Positions 8,477-17,863 of a stretch of DNA of 64,000 nucleotides are shown one piece after another. A model generated the notes under the pieces. That model was given only the letters and a program-made list of their open reading frames with translations, was not told the origin of the DNA and did not search any database. Every line of letters starts with the position of its first letter. The stretch's first letter is position 1. The position numbers and the translations under genes were made by a program. This DNA comes from Pseudofrankia inefficax (GTDB taxonomy: Bacteria > Actinomycetota > Actinomycetes > Frankiales > Frankiaceae), in contig NC_014666.1 of NCBI RefSeq assembly GCF_000166135.1, positions 7,688,001 through 7,752,000 on the forward strand. The letters are read 5' to 3'.

Positions 8477-8635
8477 GACCCAAGTCTGCCGGCGCGGCGC
8501 GCTGCGACGCATGGTCCGGCTCCCTTCGGAGAGCAGGCGGACCTGTCCCTACCGCCGGGTTCTCGGCCGTGCAAGATCCGCCAACGAGCCGCCGCTCGTC
8601 GCGATCCCGCGGACGCAAGTCGCCGACTTCGGACA

Positions 8636-8821
8636 CCTGCCGGACGGCCGGCCTGCCTGTCCGGGTGGCTGAACGCCGGGGTGTCGCCCCAGCAGGTCGC
8701 CGATTGGGCAGGGCACAGCGTGGCCGTGCTGCTGCACACCTACGCGAAGTGCGTGGACGGTGACCACCTCGCCGCCCGCAAGCGGATCGAGACCATGTTG
8801 GCGCTGGAGCCGGGGTCATGA
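8636..8821 (+). pseudogene. C-terminal remnant of a phage-type tyrosine integrase
   Basis: The frame ending at TGA 8819-8821 encodes ACLSGWLNAGVSPQQVADW, AGHSVAVLLHTYAKCVDG and a helical tail ending LALEPGS. This is the C-terminal catalytic part of actinobacterial tyrosine recombinases: box-II His in AGHS and the nucleophile Tyr in HTYAKC are present. Upstream, the usual PYDLRHAC segment is replaced by AGRPAC and the similarity stops abruptly. The HxxR box and the N-terminal domains are therefore missing, and the gene is inactive. It points toward the 3' end of tRNA-Tyr 130 bp away, a common attachment site. Confidence 0.8.
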
Positions 8822-8887
8822 TCGCGTGCACGTATGTTGCACGGCCAACCGGCAACGGCCGTGATCCGTCGGGACTGGTCGCGCACG

Positions 8888-8917
8888 AAAAAGGCCCCGG
8901 AGGGTGATCCGGGGCCT
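8888..8917 (-). terminator. Intrinsic terminator of tRNA-Tyr
   Basis: On the minus strand a 9-bp perfect stem (AGGCCCCGG/CCGGGGCCT, arms 8892-8900 and 8909-8917) with an 8-nt loop is followed directly by a run of T. It lies 34 nt past the tRNA-Tyr 3' end. Confidence 0.88.
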
Positions 8918-8950
8918 GCGACCTGCTGCGGTGCAGAAGATCGGGGGTGG

Positions 8951-9032
8951 TGGCAGGTGTTGGGTTCGAACCAACGTAGGCTGAGCCGACGGTTTTACAG
9001 ACCGTTCCCTTTGGCCACTCGGGCAACCTGCC
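8951..9032 (-). tRNA. tRNA-Tyr (GTA)
   Basis: An 82-nt class II tRNA with a long variable arm. The acceptor stem is GGCAGGT/ACCTGCC, the anticodon loop is CTGTAAA with anticodon GTA, and the T-arm is GTTGG/CCAAC. CCA is not encoded. Its 3' end faces the integrase remnant, so it probably served as an integration target. Confidence 0.95.
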
Positions 9033-9159
9033 GTGTCCTCGGAGAGCATACCGGTCCCGGCGGGGGTACGGCTGGGGCGCGGTGCGCCGTCGGCGGCTCT
9101 GGCCTTGCGGGCGGCGGTCCAGACCCTCTCGACTCGACCCTGACAGGAGGCTCCTCGCC

Positions 9160-9648
9160 GTGGCGGACCCCTCGTTCGACATCGTGAGCAAGGTGGACAC
9201 CCAAGAGATCGACAACGCGGTCAACCAGACCGCAAAGGAGATCAAGAATCGCTTCGACTTCCGGGACACCGGAGCCTCGGCCGAGCACTCGGGCGACTCG
9301 ATTTCGCTGACCGCGAACAGCGAGGAGCGGGTCAAGGCCGTGCTGGACGTGCTCCAGGAGAAGTTCGTCAAGCGAGGCATCTCACTCAAGACGCTGCAGT
9401 ACGACGAGCCGAAGCAGACGGGCAAGGAGTTCCGGCTGGCGGTCACGGTGACCCAGGGCATCGCCGACGAGAAGGCCAAGGAGATCGCGAAGAAGATCCG
9501 CGCCGAGGGCCCGAAGGGTGTCCAGGCGCAGATCCAGGGCGATCAGCTGCGTGTCTCCGGCAAGAAGCGGGACGACCTGCAGGCCGTGATCCAGCTGCTC
9601 AAGTCCGAGGACTTCGACGTCGCGCTGCAGTTCGTCAACTACCGCTGA
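9160..9648 (+). CDS. yajQ: YajQ family cyclic di-GMP-binding/nucleotide-binding protein
   Basis: A 162-residue protein matching YajQ over its whole length. It begins [23 protein letters not shown] and ends with the conserved [12 protein letters not shown]. The family has two RNA-recognition-like subdomains. Members bind nucleotides or RNA, and some bind cyclic di-GMP; its role in actinobacteria is unclear. GTG 9160 is chosen because a strong AGGAGG stands 9 nt upstream; an earlier ORF start at 9082 has no such site. It is a monocistronic unit ended by the hairpin at 9853. Confidence 0.93.
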   Translation: MADPSFDIVSKVDTQEIDNAVNQTAKEIKNRFDFRDTGASAEHSGDSISLTANSEERVKAVLDVLQEKFVKRGISLKTLQYDEPKQTGKEFRLAVTVTQGIADEKAKEIAKKIRAEGPKGVQAQIQGDQLRVSGKKRDDLQAVIQLLKSEDFDVALQFVNYR

Positions 9649-9852
9649 TCCCGCCCGGCGCCCACCCGGCCACCCGACACCGTCCCGCGGCCGTGGGAAA
9701 GCCGCTGAGCTGGGGCCACGGGCGTCAGCCCGTCATCGCGGGCAACGCTCATACATACCGTGATTGTTGGCCCGAAATTGGGGTAAGTGCTTTCCGAGGC
9801 CGAGCCGTCGAGGCCACCGACCCGGCGGAGCACCCCCCGAGCTCCGTCGAAA

Positions 9853-9895
9853 GCACCCCGCCCGCATCCCCCCACGGGCGGGGTGCCCTCGTTTC
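9853..9895 (+). terminator. Terminator between yajQ and htpX
   Basis: A perfect 12-bp stem (arms 9853-9864 and 9875-9886) with a 10-nt loop, followed by CCCTCGTTTC. It separates the convergent genes yajQ and htpX and may work in both directions. Confidence 0.75.
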
Positions 9896-9920
9896 AGGCC
9901 CCGCGCGGACCGTCTCTCGG

Positions 9921-10784
9921 TCAGCGGTACGGGTTCAGCCGGGCCAGTTCCTCCAGCCGGGCGATCCGCTGGTCCATCGGCGGGTGGGTCGAGAAGAGCT
10001 GGGTCACGCCGCCGGACCGGAACGGGTTGGCGATCATCAGTGCCGAGACGGGCGCGAGCCGCGAGCTCTGCGCGAGCGGCCGGGCAGCGGTGCCCGACTC
10101 CAGCTTGCGCAGCGCGTTCGCGAGGCCGATCGGGTCGCCGGTCAGGGTCGCGCCGGACTCGTCGGCCTGGTACTCACGGGCTCGGCTGATGGCGAGCTGG
10201 ATGATCGTCGCGGCGATCGGGCCGAGGATGATCAGCAGGAGCAGCTCGAACATGCCGGGGCCGTCCTCGTTCCGGCCGCCGAAGAAGGCCGCGAACTGGG
10301 CGAGGTTGGCCAGGTAGACGATGACGCTCGCGAGCGCCCCGGCCACCGACGCGATGAGGATGTCGTGGTTGTGCACGTGGCTTAGCTCGTGGCCGAGCAC
10401 TCCGCGCAGCTCACGGTCATCCATCAGCTCGAGGATTCCCTCGGTGCAGCACACCGCGGCGTTTTTCGGGTTACGGCCGGTCGCGAACGCGTTCGGCGCG
10501 CTGGTGGGACTCACGTAAAGCCGTGGCATCGGCATACGGGCGCGCGTCGCGAGATCGCGGACGATCGCGTAGAGACGCGGCTGCTCAACCTGGCTCACCG
10601 GGTAGGCCCGCATTGCCCGCAACGCGAGCTTGTCGGAGAAAAAGTAGGAGAAGCCGTTCATCAGGACGGCGATGCAGAGGGCGATGATCAGCCCGTTTCG
10701 GCCGAAGATAGCCCCCACCGCGAGGATCGCGGCCGACAGCACGCCGAGCAGCAAGGCGGTCTTGAGACCGTTGAGGTGAGACAT
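9921..10784 (-). CDS. htpX: HtpX-family membrane zinc metalloprotease
   Basis: A 287-residue M48 peptidase. Two N-terminal membrane segments (about 8-26 and 30-48) precede the zinc motif [10 protein letters not shown] near residue 130. Two further hydrophobic segments follow (about 140-160 and 178-198), and then the third-ligand motif [10 protein letters not shown]. It degrades misfolded membrane proteins with its active site on the cytoplasmic side. ATG 10784 ([14 protein letters not shown]) is the family start, with an ACGGGA stretch upstream. The frame is open further upstream but only as Arg-rich shadow. Confidence 0.95.
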   Translation of the reverse strand: MSHLNGLKTALLLGVLSAAILAVGAIFGRNGLIIALCIAVLMNGFSYFFSDKLALRAMRAYPVSQVEQPRLYAIVRDLATRARMPMPRLYVSPTSAPNAFATGRNPKNAAVCCTEGILELMDDRELRGVLGHELSHVHNHDILIASVAGALASVIVYLANLAQFAAFFGGRNEDGPGMFELLLLIILGPIAATIIQLAISRAREYQADESGATLTGDPIGLANALRKLESGTAARPLAQSSRLAPVSALMIANPFRSGGVTQLFSTHPPMDQRIARLEELARLNPYR

Positions 10785-11096
10785 GGCGTCCCGTTGTCCT
10801 GTCGTGTCAGTAGGTTGCAACCACTTCAACGCCGACGATGCCGGCCGGCGTTCCCGTCCGTGCACAAGCGTCCGTGATGCCCCAGTTGCCCCGAGATAAG
10901 CCAGTCTGCGACACCCGGCCAGCGCGTCCCGACAAGAGCGGACCTCCGGAGCACCCGACGCACCGCCCGGTACGACGTCGGTTCGGCCGCCCGCCCGTCC
11001 GGCTCCCGCCGCGCATCCTGCGCACGTCCGTGCCCGCCCCGCACCTCGCCAGGCGCGGTCGGCGTCAGGCACGGTGGACGTCAGGCGCGGTGGGCG
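10785..11096. other. Intergenic region between htpX and DUF2520 gene
   Basis: 312 bp with no convincing coding potential; presumed htpX promoter. Short direct repeats of a GCGCGGT-containing unit occur at about 11050-11110, next to the end of the DUF2520 gene. Confidence 0.5.
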
Positions 11097-11984
11097 TCAG
11101 GCGCGGTCGGCGCCGTCCAGGGCCGCGCGGAGGGTGGCCGCGGCCGGGGCGGCCAGGAGTCCGGACGTCTCCAACCGCTGAGCCGCGAGCCGGGCGAGGC
11201 TGACGTAGGCCGGGACGACGGTCGGCTCGGCGGCGAGCAGCGCGGCCAGGTGGGCGGCGACCGTCCCGGCGTCGCCGCGGCGGACCGGGCCGGTGGTCGC
11301 GGCGTCCCCGTCCCGCAGCGCGTTGTCGAGCGAGACCCGCAACAGCGGCGCCAGTGCGGCCCGGGCGTCGTCGATGCCGACGCCGGTCAGCAGGTCGGCG
11401 GCGGCGCCGGCGAGCGCGGCCAGGTAGTTCGCGCCGAGCACGATCGCCGCGTGGTAGATCGTGCGGGCCTCGTCCGGGACCTCGACCGTCCGCCCGCCGA
11501 GGTCCGCGACCAGCCGGCGGGCGACCGGCGTGGCCGCCGGGTCGGCCGTCACACCGAACGTCGTGCCGCGCAGCCGGCCGGCGTCGGCCGCTGGATCCAG
11601 CCCGGCCAGGCTCATGATCGGGTGGATGGCGGCCCGGTACGCGCCGCGCGCGACGACCGGTGTCAGCGGGCCGAGCCCATGGCGGCCGCTGAGGTGGGCC
11701 ACGACCGTGCCGGGACGCGGCCCGCCAGGCCCGCCGGGGTGCGCGACGGTGACGGCGACCGGGCCGAGGGCGTCGTCGGAGACGGCGAGGACCAGGACGT
11801 CGACCCTGGTGGCCAGCTCGGCGACCGGCAGGTGCTGCGCCGCGGGCAGCCAGCGCTCGGCCCGCTCGGCGGCCGCCGCGGAGCGCACCGACACCCCGAC
11901 AAGCCGATGGCCCGCGTCCGCGAGCGCCACCGCGACGGCGGCTCCGGCCCGCCCGAACCCGACCACCCCGATGTCCAGCTGCAC
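11097..11984 (-). CDS. Rossmann-like/DUF2520 domain protein
   Basis: 295 residues. An N-terminal NAD(P)-type Rossmann fold begins VQLDIGVVGFGRAGAAVAVALADAG (glycine motif GFGRAG). The C-terminal helical DUF2520 domain (about 130-280) contains RAAIHPIMSLAGLD and IYHAAIVLGANYLAAL. The layout resembles 6-phosphogluconate/ketopantoate-type dehydrogenases, but the reaction is unknown. Homologues often lie beside panC; no pantothenate gene is visible here. The start is GTG 11984, where the Rossmann fold begins; upstream frame extension lacks similarity. Confidence 0.88.
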   Translation of the reverse strand: MQLDIGVVGFGRAGAAVAVALADAGHRLVGVSVRSAAAAERAERWLPAAQHLPVAELATRVDVLVLAVSDDALGPVAVTVAHPGGPGGPRPGTVVAHLSGRHGLGPLTPVVARGAYRAAIHPIMSLAGLDPAADAGRLRGTTFGVTADPAATPVARRLVADLGGRTVEVPDEARTIYHAAIVLGANYLAALAGAAADLLTGVGIDDARAALAPLLRVSLDNALRDGDAATTGPVRRGDAGTVAAHLAALLAAEPTVVPAYVSLARLAAQRLETSGLLAAPAAATLRAALDGADRA

Positions 11985-12563
11985 CCACCGATTGTCCCGC
12001 CTTGGCAGTCTCGGCAGTGATGCCCCGGCACCCCGGCCGTTCGGCGTTGCCGACCCCGCTGCCAACCCAGCGCCCGGCCAGGACGCCTCGGGTCGTCGAG
12101 GTAACCGCACGCACCCGGCACGCTCCGGTTGAACGGGGAGGATCGGCACCGGACCGGCATGGTGTCCAATCCCACATAGTGTGGGCGAGGTCATCGGGAT
12201 GAAGTCGCATCCGGCGGACGCGCGAATGACGTCCTCGGCGACACTGGGGAAGTGGCCGGTCGAACCTGCCGGTGACAAATACCTGACATCGCAGGCAATC
12301 CGCCGGTCGGAGCGCGAAATGTCGATCGTTGAGATGGCAGGTTGACCGGCACGCGAAGCGCACCGGGCCCCATCGGAACGAAGGATGTCCCGGCCACACG
12401 ACCGCTAGAGATGGCCCGGACACGTAGCGTGATATGACTACCGACAAGTAGGTGCCACCTGGCGTGCCGGACGGCTCACCCCTCGGCGGCGCAGGCGCCG
12501 CTATCCGCGCGCCCAAATGGGCCGACAGGTAGGCTGGTCCGGTACCTGAGGAGGTTACTGAAG
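11985..12563. other. Divergent promoter region upstream of korA
   Basis: 579 bp between divergent genes. No convincing gene is found. A ribosome site (GAGGAGG) lies just before korA. No unambiguous promoter could be assigned. Confidence 0.5.
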
Positions 12564-14462
12564 GTGTCTGAGCAGGTCCGCGAGCAGGTCCGGGCGCAGG
12601 GAGCCGGCAGGGAGACTCGCCAGCTCGACCGGGTCGTCGTGCGGTTCGCCGGCGACTCCGGCGACGGTATGCAGCTCACCGGCGAGCAGTTCACGAGCGA
12701 GACGGCGGTGTTCGGCAACGACCTGTCGACGCTCCCGGACTTTCCCGCCGAAATCCGAGCGCCAGCTGGTTCTCCGGCCGGTGTGTCCGGTTTCCAGCTG
12801 CATTTTTCCGACCACGACATTTTGACGCCGGGTGACGCGCCCGACGTCCTCGTGGCGATGAACCCGGCCGCCTTGAAGGCGTACCTGAAAGACCTGCCGC
12901 CGGGCGGTGACCTGATCGTCAATACCGACGCCTTCACCGGTGGAAACCTGAAGAAGGCCGGCTATGCGACCGACCCGCTGAGCGACGGCACGCTGGACAA
13001 ATACCGCGTGCACCGGGTCCCGCTGACCTCCATGACCATCAATGCGGTCAACGCCACCGAAGGCGTCGCCGGGTCGGTCAACAAGAAGGAGGCCGAGCGG
13101 GCGAAGAACATGTTCGCCCTGGGCCTCATGAGCTGGCTGTACAACCGGTCGACCGCGGGCACGGAGGAGTTCCTCCAGACCAAGTTCGGCAAGCGGCCCG
13201 AGATCGCCGCGGCGAACATCGCCGCGCTGCGCGCCGGCTTCAACTACGGCGAGACGACCGAGTCGTTCTCGGTGACCTACGAGGTCGCGCCGGCCCGGAT
13301 GAAGGCCGGCCTCTACCGGCGGGTGTCCGGCAACCTGGCGCTGTCCTACGGCCTCATCGCCGCCGGCGAGCTGACCGGGCTGGACCTGTTCCTGGGCAGC
13401 TACCCGATCACCCCGGCGTCGGACATCCTGCACGAGCTGAGCAAGCACAAGCAGTTCGGCGTCCGCACGTTCCAGGCCGAGGACGAGATCGCCGGCATCG
13501 GCGCCGCGCTCGGCGCGTCATTCGGCGGCTCGCTCGGCATCACCACGACCTCCGGCCCCGGCGTGGCGCTCAAGTCGGAGACGATCGGCCTCGCGGTCAG
13601 CCTCGAGCTGCCGCTGGTGATCGTCGACATCCAGCGTGGCGGCCCGTCGACCGGTCTGCCGACCAAGACCGAGCAGGCCGACCTGCTGCAGGCCATGTTC
13701 GGCCGTAACGGCGAGGCGCCGGTACCGATCATCGCGCCGCGGTCGCCGTCGGACTGCTTCCACGCCGCGATCGAGGCGGCCCGGATCGCGACCAAGTACC
13801 GCACCCCCGTGTTCCTGCTCTCGGACGGCTACCTGGCCAACGGCTCCGAGCCCTGGCTGCTGCCGACCCGCGAGGAACTGCCCGACCTGACGGTCGAGTT
13901 CACCACCGAGCCGAACCACGACGGCGAGTTCTGGCCGTACCTGCGTGACCCGCAGACGCTGGCCCGCCCGTGGGCCGTCCCGGGCACGGCGGGTCTGGAG
14001 CACCGGATCGGCGGCCTGGAGAAGGCCGACGGCTCGGGCACGATCTCCTACGACTCGGCCAACCACGACAAGATGATCCGGCTGCGCCAGGCGAAGGTCG
14101 ACGGCATCGCCGCCGACATCGAGCCGCTGGAGGTCGACGACCCGACCGGCTCGGCCCGTGTGCTGGTGCTCGGCTGGGGCTCGACGTACGGCCCGATCGC
14201 GGCGGCGGTCCGCCGGGTGCGCGCGAAGGGTCTGCAGGTCGCCCAGGCGCACCTGCGTCACCTCAACCCGTTCCCGGCCAACACCGGCGAGGTGCTGCGG
14301 TCCTACGACCGCGTGCTGGTGCCGGAGATGAACCTCGGCCAGCTGCGGATGCTGGTGCGGGCGGAATTCCTGGTCGACGCGATCGGCTACAACCAGGTCC
14401 GGGGCATGCCGTTCAAGGCGGCTGAGCTGGCCGGCGTTCTCGAGGATGTGATCAACCAGTGA
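12564..14462 (+). CDS. korA: 2-oxoglutarate:ferredoxin oxidoreductase, fused gamma/alpha subunit
   Basis: 632 residues. The gamma-type domain (about 20-205) begins VVVRFAGDSGDGMQLTGEQF. The alpha (pyrimidine-binding) domain starts near 245 (LALSYGLIAAGELTGLDLFLG). A C-terminal part around 530-630 includes VLVLGWGSTYGPIAAAV and HLNPFP. With KorB it oxidatively decarboxylates a 2-oxoacid, using CoA and reducing ferredoxin. In mycobacteria the KorAB pair links the TCA cycle to ferredoxin; substrate specificity here is inferred from that similarity. The start is GTG 12564 behind GAGGAGG, and the end overlaps korB by 4 nt. Confidence 0.93.
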   Translation: MSEQVREQVRAQGAGRETRQLDRVVVRFAGDSGDGMQLTGEQFTSETAVFGNDLSTLPDFPAEIRAPAGSPAGVSGFQLHFSDHDILTPGDAPDVLVAMNPAALKAYLKDLPPGGDLIVNTDAFTGGNLKKAGYATDPLSDGTLDKYRVHRVPLTSMTINAVNATEGVAGSVNKKEAERAKNMFALGLMSWLYNRSTAGTEEFLQTKFGKRPEIAAANIAALRAGFNYGETTESFSVTYEVAPARMKAGLYRRVSGNLALSYGLIAAGELTGLDLFLGSYPITPASDILHELSKHKQFGVRTFQAEDEIAGIGAALGASFGGSLGITTTSGPGVALKSETIGLAVSLELPLVIVDIQRGGPSTGLPTKTEQADLLQAMFGRNGEAPVPIIAPRSPSDCFHAAIEAARIATKYRTPVFLLSDGYLANGSEPWLLPTREELPDLTVEFTTEPNHDGEFWPYLRDPQTLARPWAVPGTAGLEHRIGGLEKADGSGTISYDSANHDKMIRLRQAKVDGIAADIEPLEVDDPTGSARVLVLGWGSTYGPIAAAVRRVRAKGLQVAQAHLRHLNPFPANTGEVLRSYDRVLVPEMNLGQLRMLVRAEFLVDAIGYNQVRGMPFKAAELAGVLEDVINQ

Positions 14463-15529
14463 CCGTCACCACCAACGGCAAGGTTGGCGACGGCCGGGTG
14501 ACCAACCGGCTGCTCGACCTGGTCCCGGCGACGACGATTCCGCTGAGCCGCAAGGACTTCGCCTCGGACCAGGAGGTCCGCTGGTGCCCCGGCTGCGGCG
14601 ACTACGCCATCCTCTCGACCGTGCAGGGCTTCCTGCCCGAACTCGGGATCGCCCGCGAGAACGTCGTCTTCATCTCCGGCATCGGCTGTTCGTCGCGCTT
14701 CCCGTACTACCTGAACACCTACGGGATGCACTCGATCCACGGTCGCGCTCCGGCCATCGCGACGGGCCTGGCGACCTCGCGTCCCGACCTGTCGGTGTGG
14801 GTCATCACCGGTGACGGCGACTCGCTGTCGATCGGTGGCAACCACCTGCTGCACGCGCTGCGCCGCAACGTCAACATCAAGATCCTGATGTTCAACAACA
14901 GGATCTACGGCCTGACCAAGGGCCAGTACTCGCCGACCTCCGAGATCGGCAAGATCACCAAGTCGACGCCGCACGGTTCGCTCGACCGGCCGTACAACCC
15001 GACGTCGCTGACGATCGGCGCGGAGGCCACCTTCGTCGCCCGGTCGGTCGACTCGGACCGCCAGCACCTCACCTCGGTGCTGCGGGCCGCGGCCGAGCAC
15101 CCCGGCGCCGCGTTCGTCGAGATCTTCCAGAACTGCAACATCTTCAACGACGGCGCCTTCGACGCGATGAAGGACCGGGACACCAAGGACGACGCGACGC
15201 TGCGGCTGCGCCAGGGCGAGCCGCTCACGTTCGGCGCCGACGGTGGCAAGGCGGTTCGACGGGCCGCCGACGGCTCGCTGGAGGTCTGCGCCGCCGGTGA
15301 CCCGGGCGTCCTGCTGCACGACGCGCACGCCACCGACCCGAGCCAGCAGTTCGCCCTGTCCCGGCTGACCGGCGACAGCCACGGTGTCACCCCGATCGGG
15401 GTCTTCCGTGACGTCGACGTGCCCAGCTATGACGAGGAGCTCAACGCCCAGATCAGCCGGGCCAAGGAGCGCCAGGGCGCGGGCGACCTCATGAAGATGA
15501 TCGCCGGCAAGGAGACCTGGACCATCTAG
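14459..15529 (+). CDS. korB: 2-oxoglutarate:ferredoxin oxidoreductase, beta subunit
   Basis: 356 residues. It has the thiamine-diphosphate and [4Fe-4S] features of the family: WCPGCGDYAIL near residue 42, GIGCSSRFPYY, the ThDP/Mg motif GDGDSLSIGGNH, and NNRIYGLTKGQ. A conserved Cys follows in FQNCNIFNDG. It passes electrons from the 2-oxoacid to ferredoxin. GTG 14459 overlaps the korA stop as GTGA, so the subunits are translated in step. A strong hairpin ends the operon. Confidence 0.95.
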   Translation: MTVTTNGKVGDGRVTNRLLDLVPATTIPLSRKDFASDQEVRWCPGCGDYAILSTVQGFLPELGIARENVVFISGIGCSSRFPYYLNTYGMHSIHGRAPAIATGLATSRPDLSVWVITGDGDSLSIGGNHLLHALRRNVNIKILMFNNRIYGLTKGQYSPTSEIGKITKSTPHGSLDRPYNPTSLTIGAEATFVARSVDSDRQHLTSVLRAAAEHPGAAFVEIFQNCNIFNDGAFDAMKDRDTKDDATLRLRQGEPLTFGADGGKAVRRAADGSLEVCAAGDPGVLLHDAHATDPSQQFALSRLTGDSHGVTPIGVFRDVDVPSYDEELNAQISRAKERQGAGDLMKMIAGKETWTI

Positions 15530-15858
15530 CCGGCCCAGTACCAGTCAGCCCACAGGGCTCACGCCCCCGGAAAGGGGGTGTGAGCCCTGTGGTCTTTCCG
15601 GGCCGGCCCGATGCCCAGCTCAGAGCCAGGCCCGACCCGGCGCAGGTCCCGCTCCCACTCGGCACAACTCTTCCGCCCCGTCCGGTTCCGGACCGATGGC
15701 GGGCAGTAAGGTCAGAGGCACGCCCGTTCCAGACGCAACGGGTGAGGTGGGAAAAACGTCTGGGCTCCACCGGAGTACCCGAACCGAGTCTCCCGCCCCA
15801 AATCCCCGGGCGTTGACGATCCGTTCGACGCTCCCGGCACGCGGAGGCTCTTCCGGCG
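15530..15858. other. Intergenic region after korAB
   Basis: It holds the korAB terminator and presumably the promoter of the proline-rich protein gene. A purine ribosome site (CGGAGG) is seen 10 nt before that gene. Confidence 0.55.
15550..15598 (+). terminator. Terminator of korAB
   Basis: A 19-bp stem with one G-U pair (arms 15550-15568 and 15574-15592) and a GGAAA loop, followed by TCTTTCC, 20 nt after the korB stop. Confidence 0.88.
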
Positions 15859-17592
15859 ATGGATGGCAACCGGGCCGAGCCCGCTGGCCCGGGCGACGCC
15901 GGCCACGAGCCCGACCCGCGCTGGCCGGCCCAGGCCCAGCAGGCCGGCGGCTACGGGTTCCCCTACCCGCCGCTGCCGCCCGCGGAGGCCGACGGCGGGT
16001 TCTCGCCCAGCGACACCAGTCCGTTCCCGCTCGGCCCGCTGTACCTGCAGACGCCGTACCGCGATCCGGCGGACGACCCGTCGATGTCCGCGGGCCCCGG
16101 CGGCCAGCAGGATCCGTACCAGTCCGCCGGGCCGCGCGGTTACCTGCCGGCCGGCGCACAGCCGACCTATTCGCCGGGAGGCGAACCGCCGCCCGGCGGG
16201 GCGACCGGGCTGCCGACGGGCGAGAACTGGGCGAACTGGTTCGCGCAGCCGGAACCCGGCTACGGGCCGCCGTCGGCGGGACCGCCGCCGGCCGCCCCGG
16301 TGGCGTCCCCCTGGCGGCAGCCAACCCAGCCGTCGCCCTGGGACCAGCCTCTCGCGAACCCGGCCTACCCCGGCGGGTACCCGCAGCCGCCGGCCTACCC
16401 GCCGCCGACCGACGCCGGCGGTGGGTTCGTGCCGACCGACGCCACCAGCGCCATCCCGATCACGGCGTTCCGCGAGTCACTGCCACCGGCGCCGAGCCAG
16501 CCCCCGCCAGCCCAGTACCCGGCCGCTCAGTACCCGACGGCGGGCTACCCGGCCCAGTACCCGACGGCGGGCTTCCCGGTGGATCAGTCGCCGGAAGCCC
16601 TGTACCCGGCGACCGAGCAGTACGCGCAGCCCCAGTACCCGACGGCCCAGTACCCGGTCGACCAGCCCGCCGCGCCGGGCCAGCCCCCCACGGCCCAGTA
16701 CCCGACGGCCCAGTACCCGACTGGCCAATATCCGGCGGGCCAGTACCCGACCGGCCAGTACCCGACGCCGCTCTACCAGGCCGGGACGTTTCCCGCGGCG
16801 CCCTACCAGGACCCGCTGACGCTCGGTGCCTACGGCCAGGACGCCCTCTATCCCGGCGACCTGGGCCAGTACCAGCCTCCGGCCGACCCGCCGCGGCCCG
16901 CGAACGACGTCCAGCAGGCCCGTTACCCGCAGCCGCCGGCGGAGGCCGGGCCGTTCCCCGGCCTGGTCCAGCCGGCCGCGCCGGACGTTTTCGCGCCTTA
17001 CTACCAGCCGCCGCCGACCGACGTCGCCAGCGGTGGCTTCGCGCCCTCCGACACGAGCGCCATCCCGATCACGGCCTTCCGCGAGTCGCTCGCGGCTGGC
17101 CCGGCCGGCGCGCCTCCTGCCCCGACGGCACAACGCCGGGTCACGAAGCCCGTGGCGGCGTCCTCGACCGCCGTGCTGCCGGCCGCCGACGGCGAGAAGG
17201 CCGCGGCGAGCGCTCCGCCCGCGAAGCACGGCGTCCGCCGGGCCCGGTTGCGGCGTCGGCGCCAGCTCGCCGTGGTCGCCGCCCTCGGGGTCGTGATCGT
17301 CGCGGTCGCCACCGCCCTGGTGCTGCGCCTCGTCGACGGCGGAGAGGCGAGCAGCGCGGGCGCGACCCCCACCTTCGCGGTCGGCGGCGCGCAGGGGTCG
17401 GCGAAGTCCTACCCGTTCCCGGTGTTCGCGCTGACCCGCAGCGCGCCTCCCGGCACGTCCTCCATGTCGCCGGGCGGTGCGCTCGGCGCCGCCGTGGGCA
17501 CGGCGGGCAGCGGCGCCGGCGGGACGGGCCAGCTGGTCCTCACGCCGGTAGCCCCGACACCGGCCACTCCACCCGTCGCCGCTCACACCTGA
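15859..17592 (+). CDS. Proline/tyrosine-rich membrane-anchored protein with repeated motif
   Basis: No catalytic family is recognised. 577 residues. About 465 N-terminal residues are Pro/Gln/Tyr-rich and would be cytoplasmic. A basic stretch (RRARLRRRRQ) precedes a single membrane helix (about 470-492, LAVVAALGVVIVAVATALVL), then an 80-residue outer tail rich in Gly/Ala/Thr. A block of QYPTA/QYPTG units lies at about 218-305. A second motif recurs three times: GGFSPSDTSPFPLG near 50, then GGFVPTDATSAIPITAF near 190 and GGFAPSDTSAIPITAF near 393, the last two continuing RESL. Such intrinsically disordered tails may act as interaction scaffolds (inference). The start is ATG 15859 behind CGGAGG. 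Confidence 0.75.
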   Translation: MDGNRAEPAGPGDAGHEPDPRWPAQAQQAGGYGFPYPPLPPAEADGGFSPSDTSPFPLGPLYLQTPYRDPADDPSMSAGPGGQQDPYQSAGPRGYLPAGAQPTYSPGGEPPPGGATGLPTGENWANWFAQPEPGYGPPSAGPPPAAPVASPWRQPTQPSPWDQPLANPAYPGGYPQPPAYPPPTDAGGGFVPTDATSAIPITAFRESLPPAPSQPPPAQYPAAQYPTAGYPAQYPTAGFPVDQSPEALYPATEQYAQPQYPTAQYPVDQPAAPGQPPTAQYPTAQYPTGQYPAGQYPTGQYPTPLYQAGTFPAAPYQDPLTLGAYGQDALYPGDLGQYQPPADPPRPANDVQQARYPQPPAEAGPFPGLVQPAAPDVFAPYYQPPPTDVASGGFAPSDTSAIPITAFRESLAAGPAGAPPAPTAQRRVTKPVAASSTAVLPAADGEKAAASAPPAKHGVRRARLRRRRQLAVVAALGVVIVAVATALVLRLVDGGEASSAGATPTFAVGGAQGSAKSYPFPVFALTRSAPPGTSSMSPGGALGAAVGTAGSGAGGTGQLVLTPVAPTPATPPVAAHT

Positions 17593-17863
17593 GCCGGCGG
17601 TCGGCCCCGGTCGAGGGTCGGCCGCATTGGGCCGCCGTTATGCGGATGGTCGGCGGCCCATGACGGGGGGGCAGAAGTGGATTCGTGATCGATGTCCGGT
17701 ATGGTCATAGTGCGCGTGGGGGTACGTGCGGTGTTGCCCGGGGGGGGTCACACACCGAACCAAGCCGGAGGCTCCGTGCACGGTCACAACTTCCGACACC
17801 ACGAGGCTGCTGCCGGGCGTAACAACCCGTCCGCCCGTGGCCTGGCATCCGCCGGGAGTCGAC

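Noticed and set aside
8079-9479. Minus-strand ORF of 466 residues
   Set aside because: It runs through tRNA-Tyr, its terminator and the antisense of yajQ, so it cannot be a real gene.
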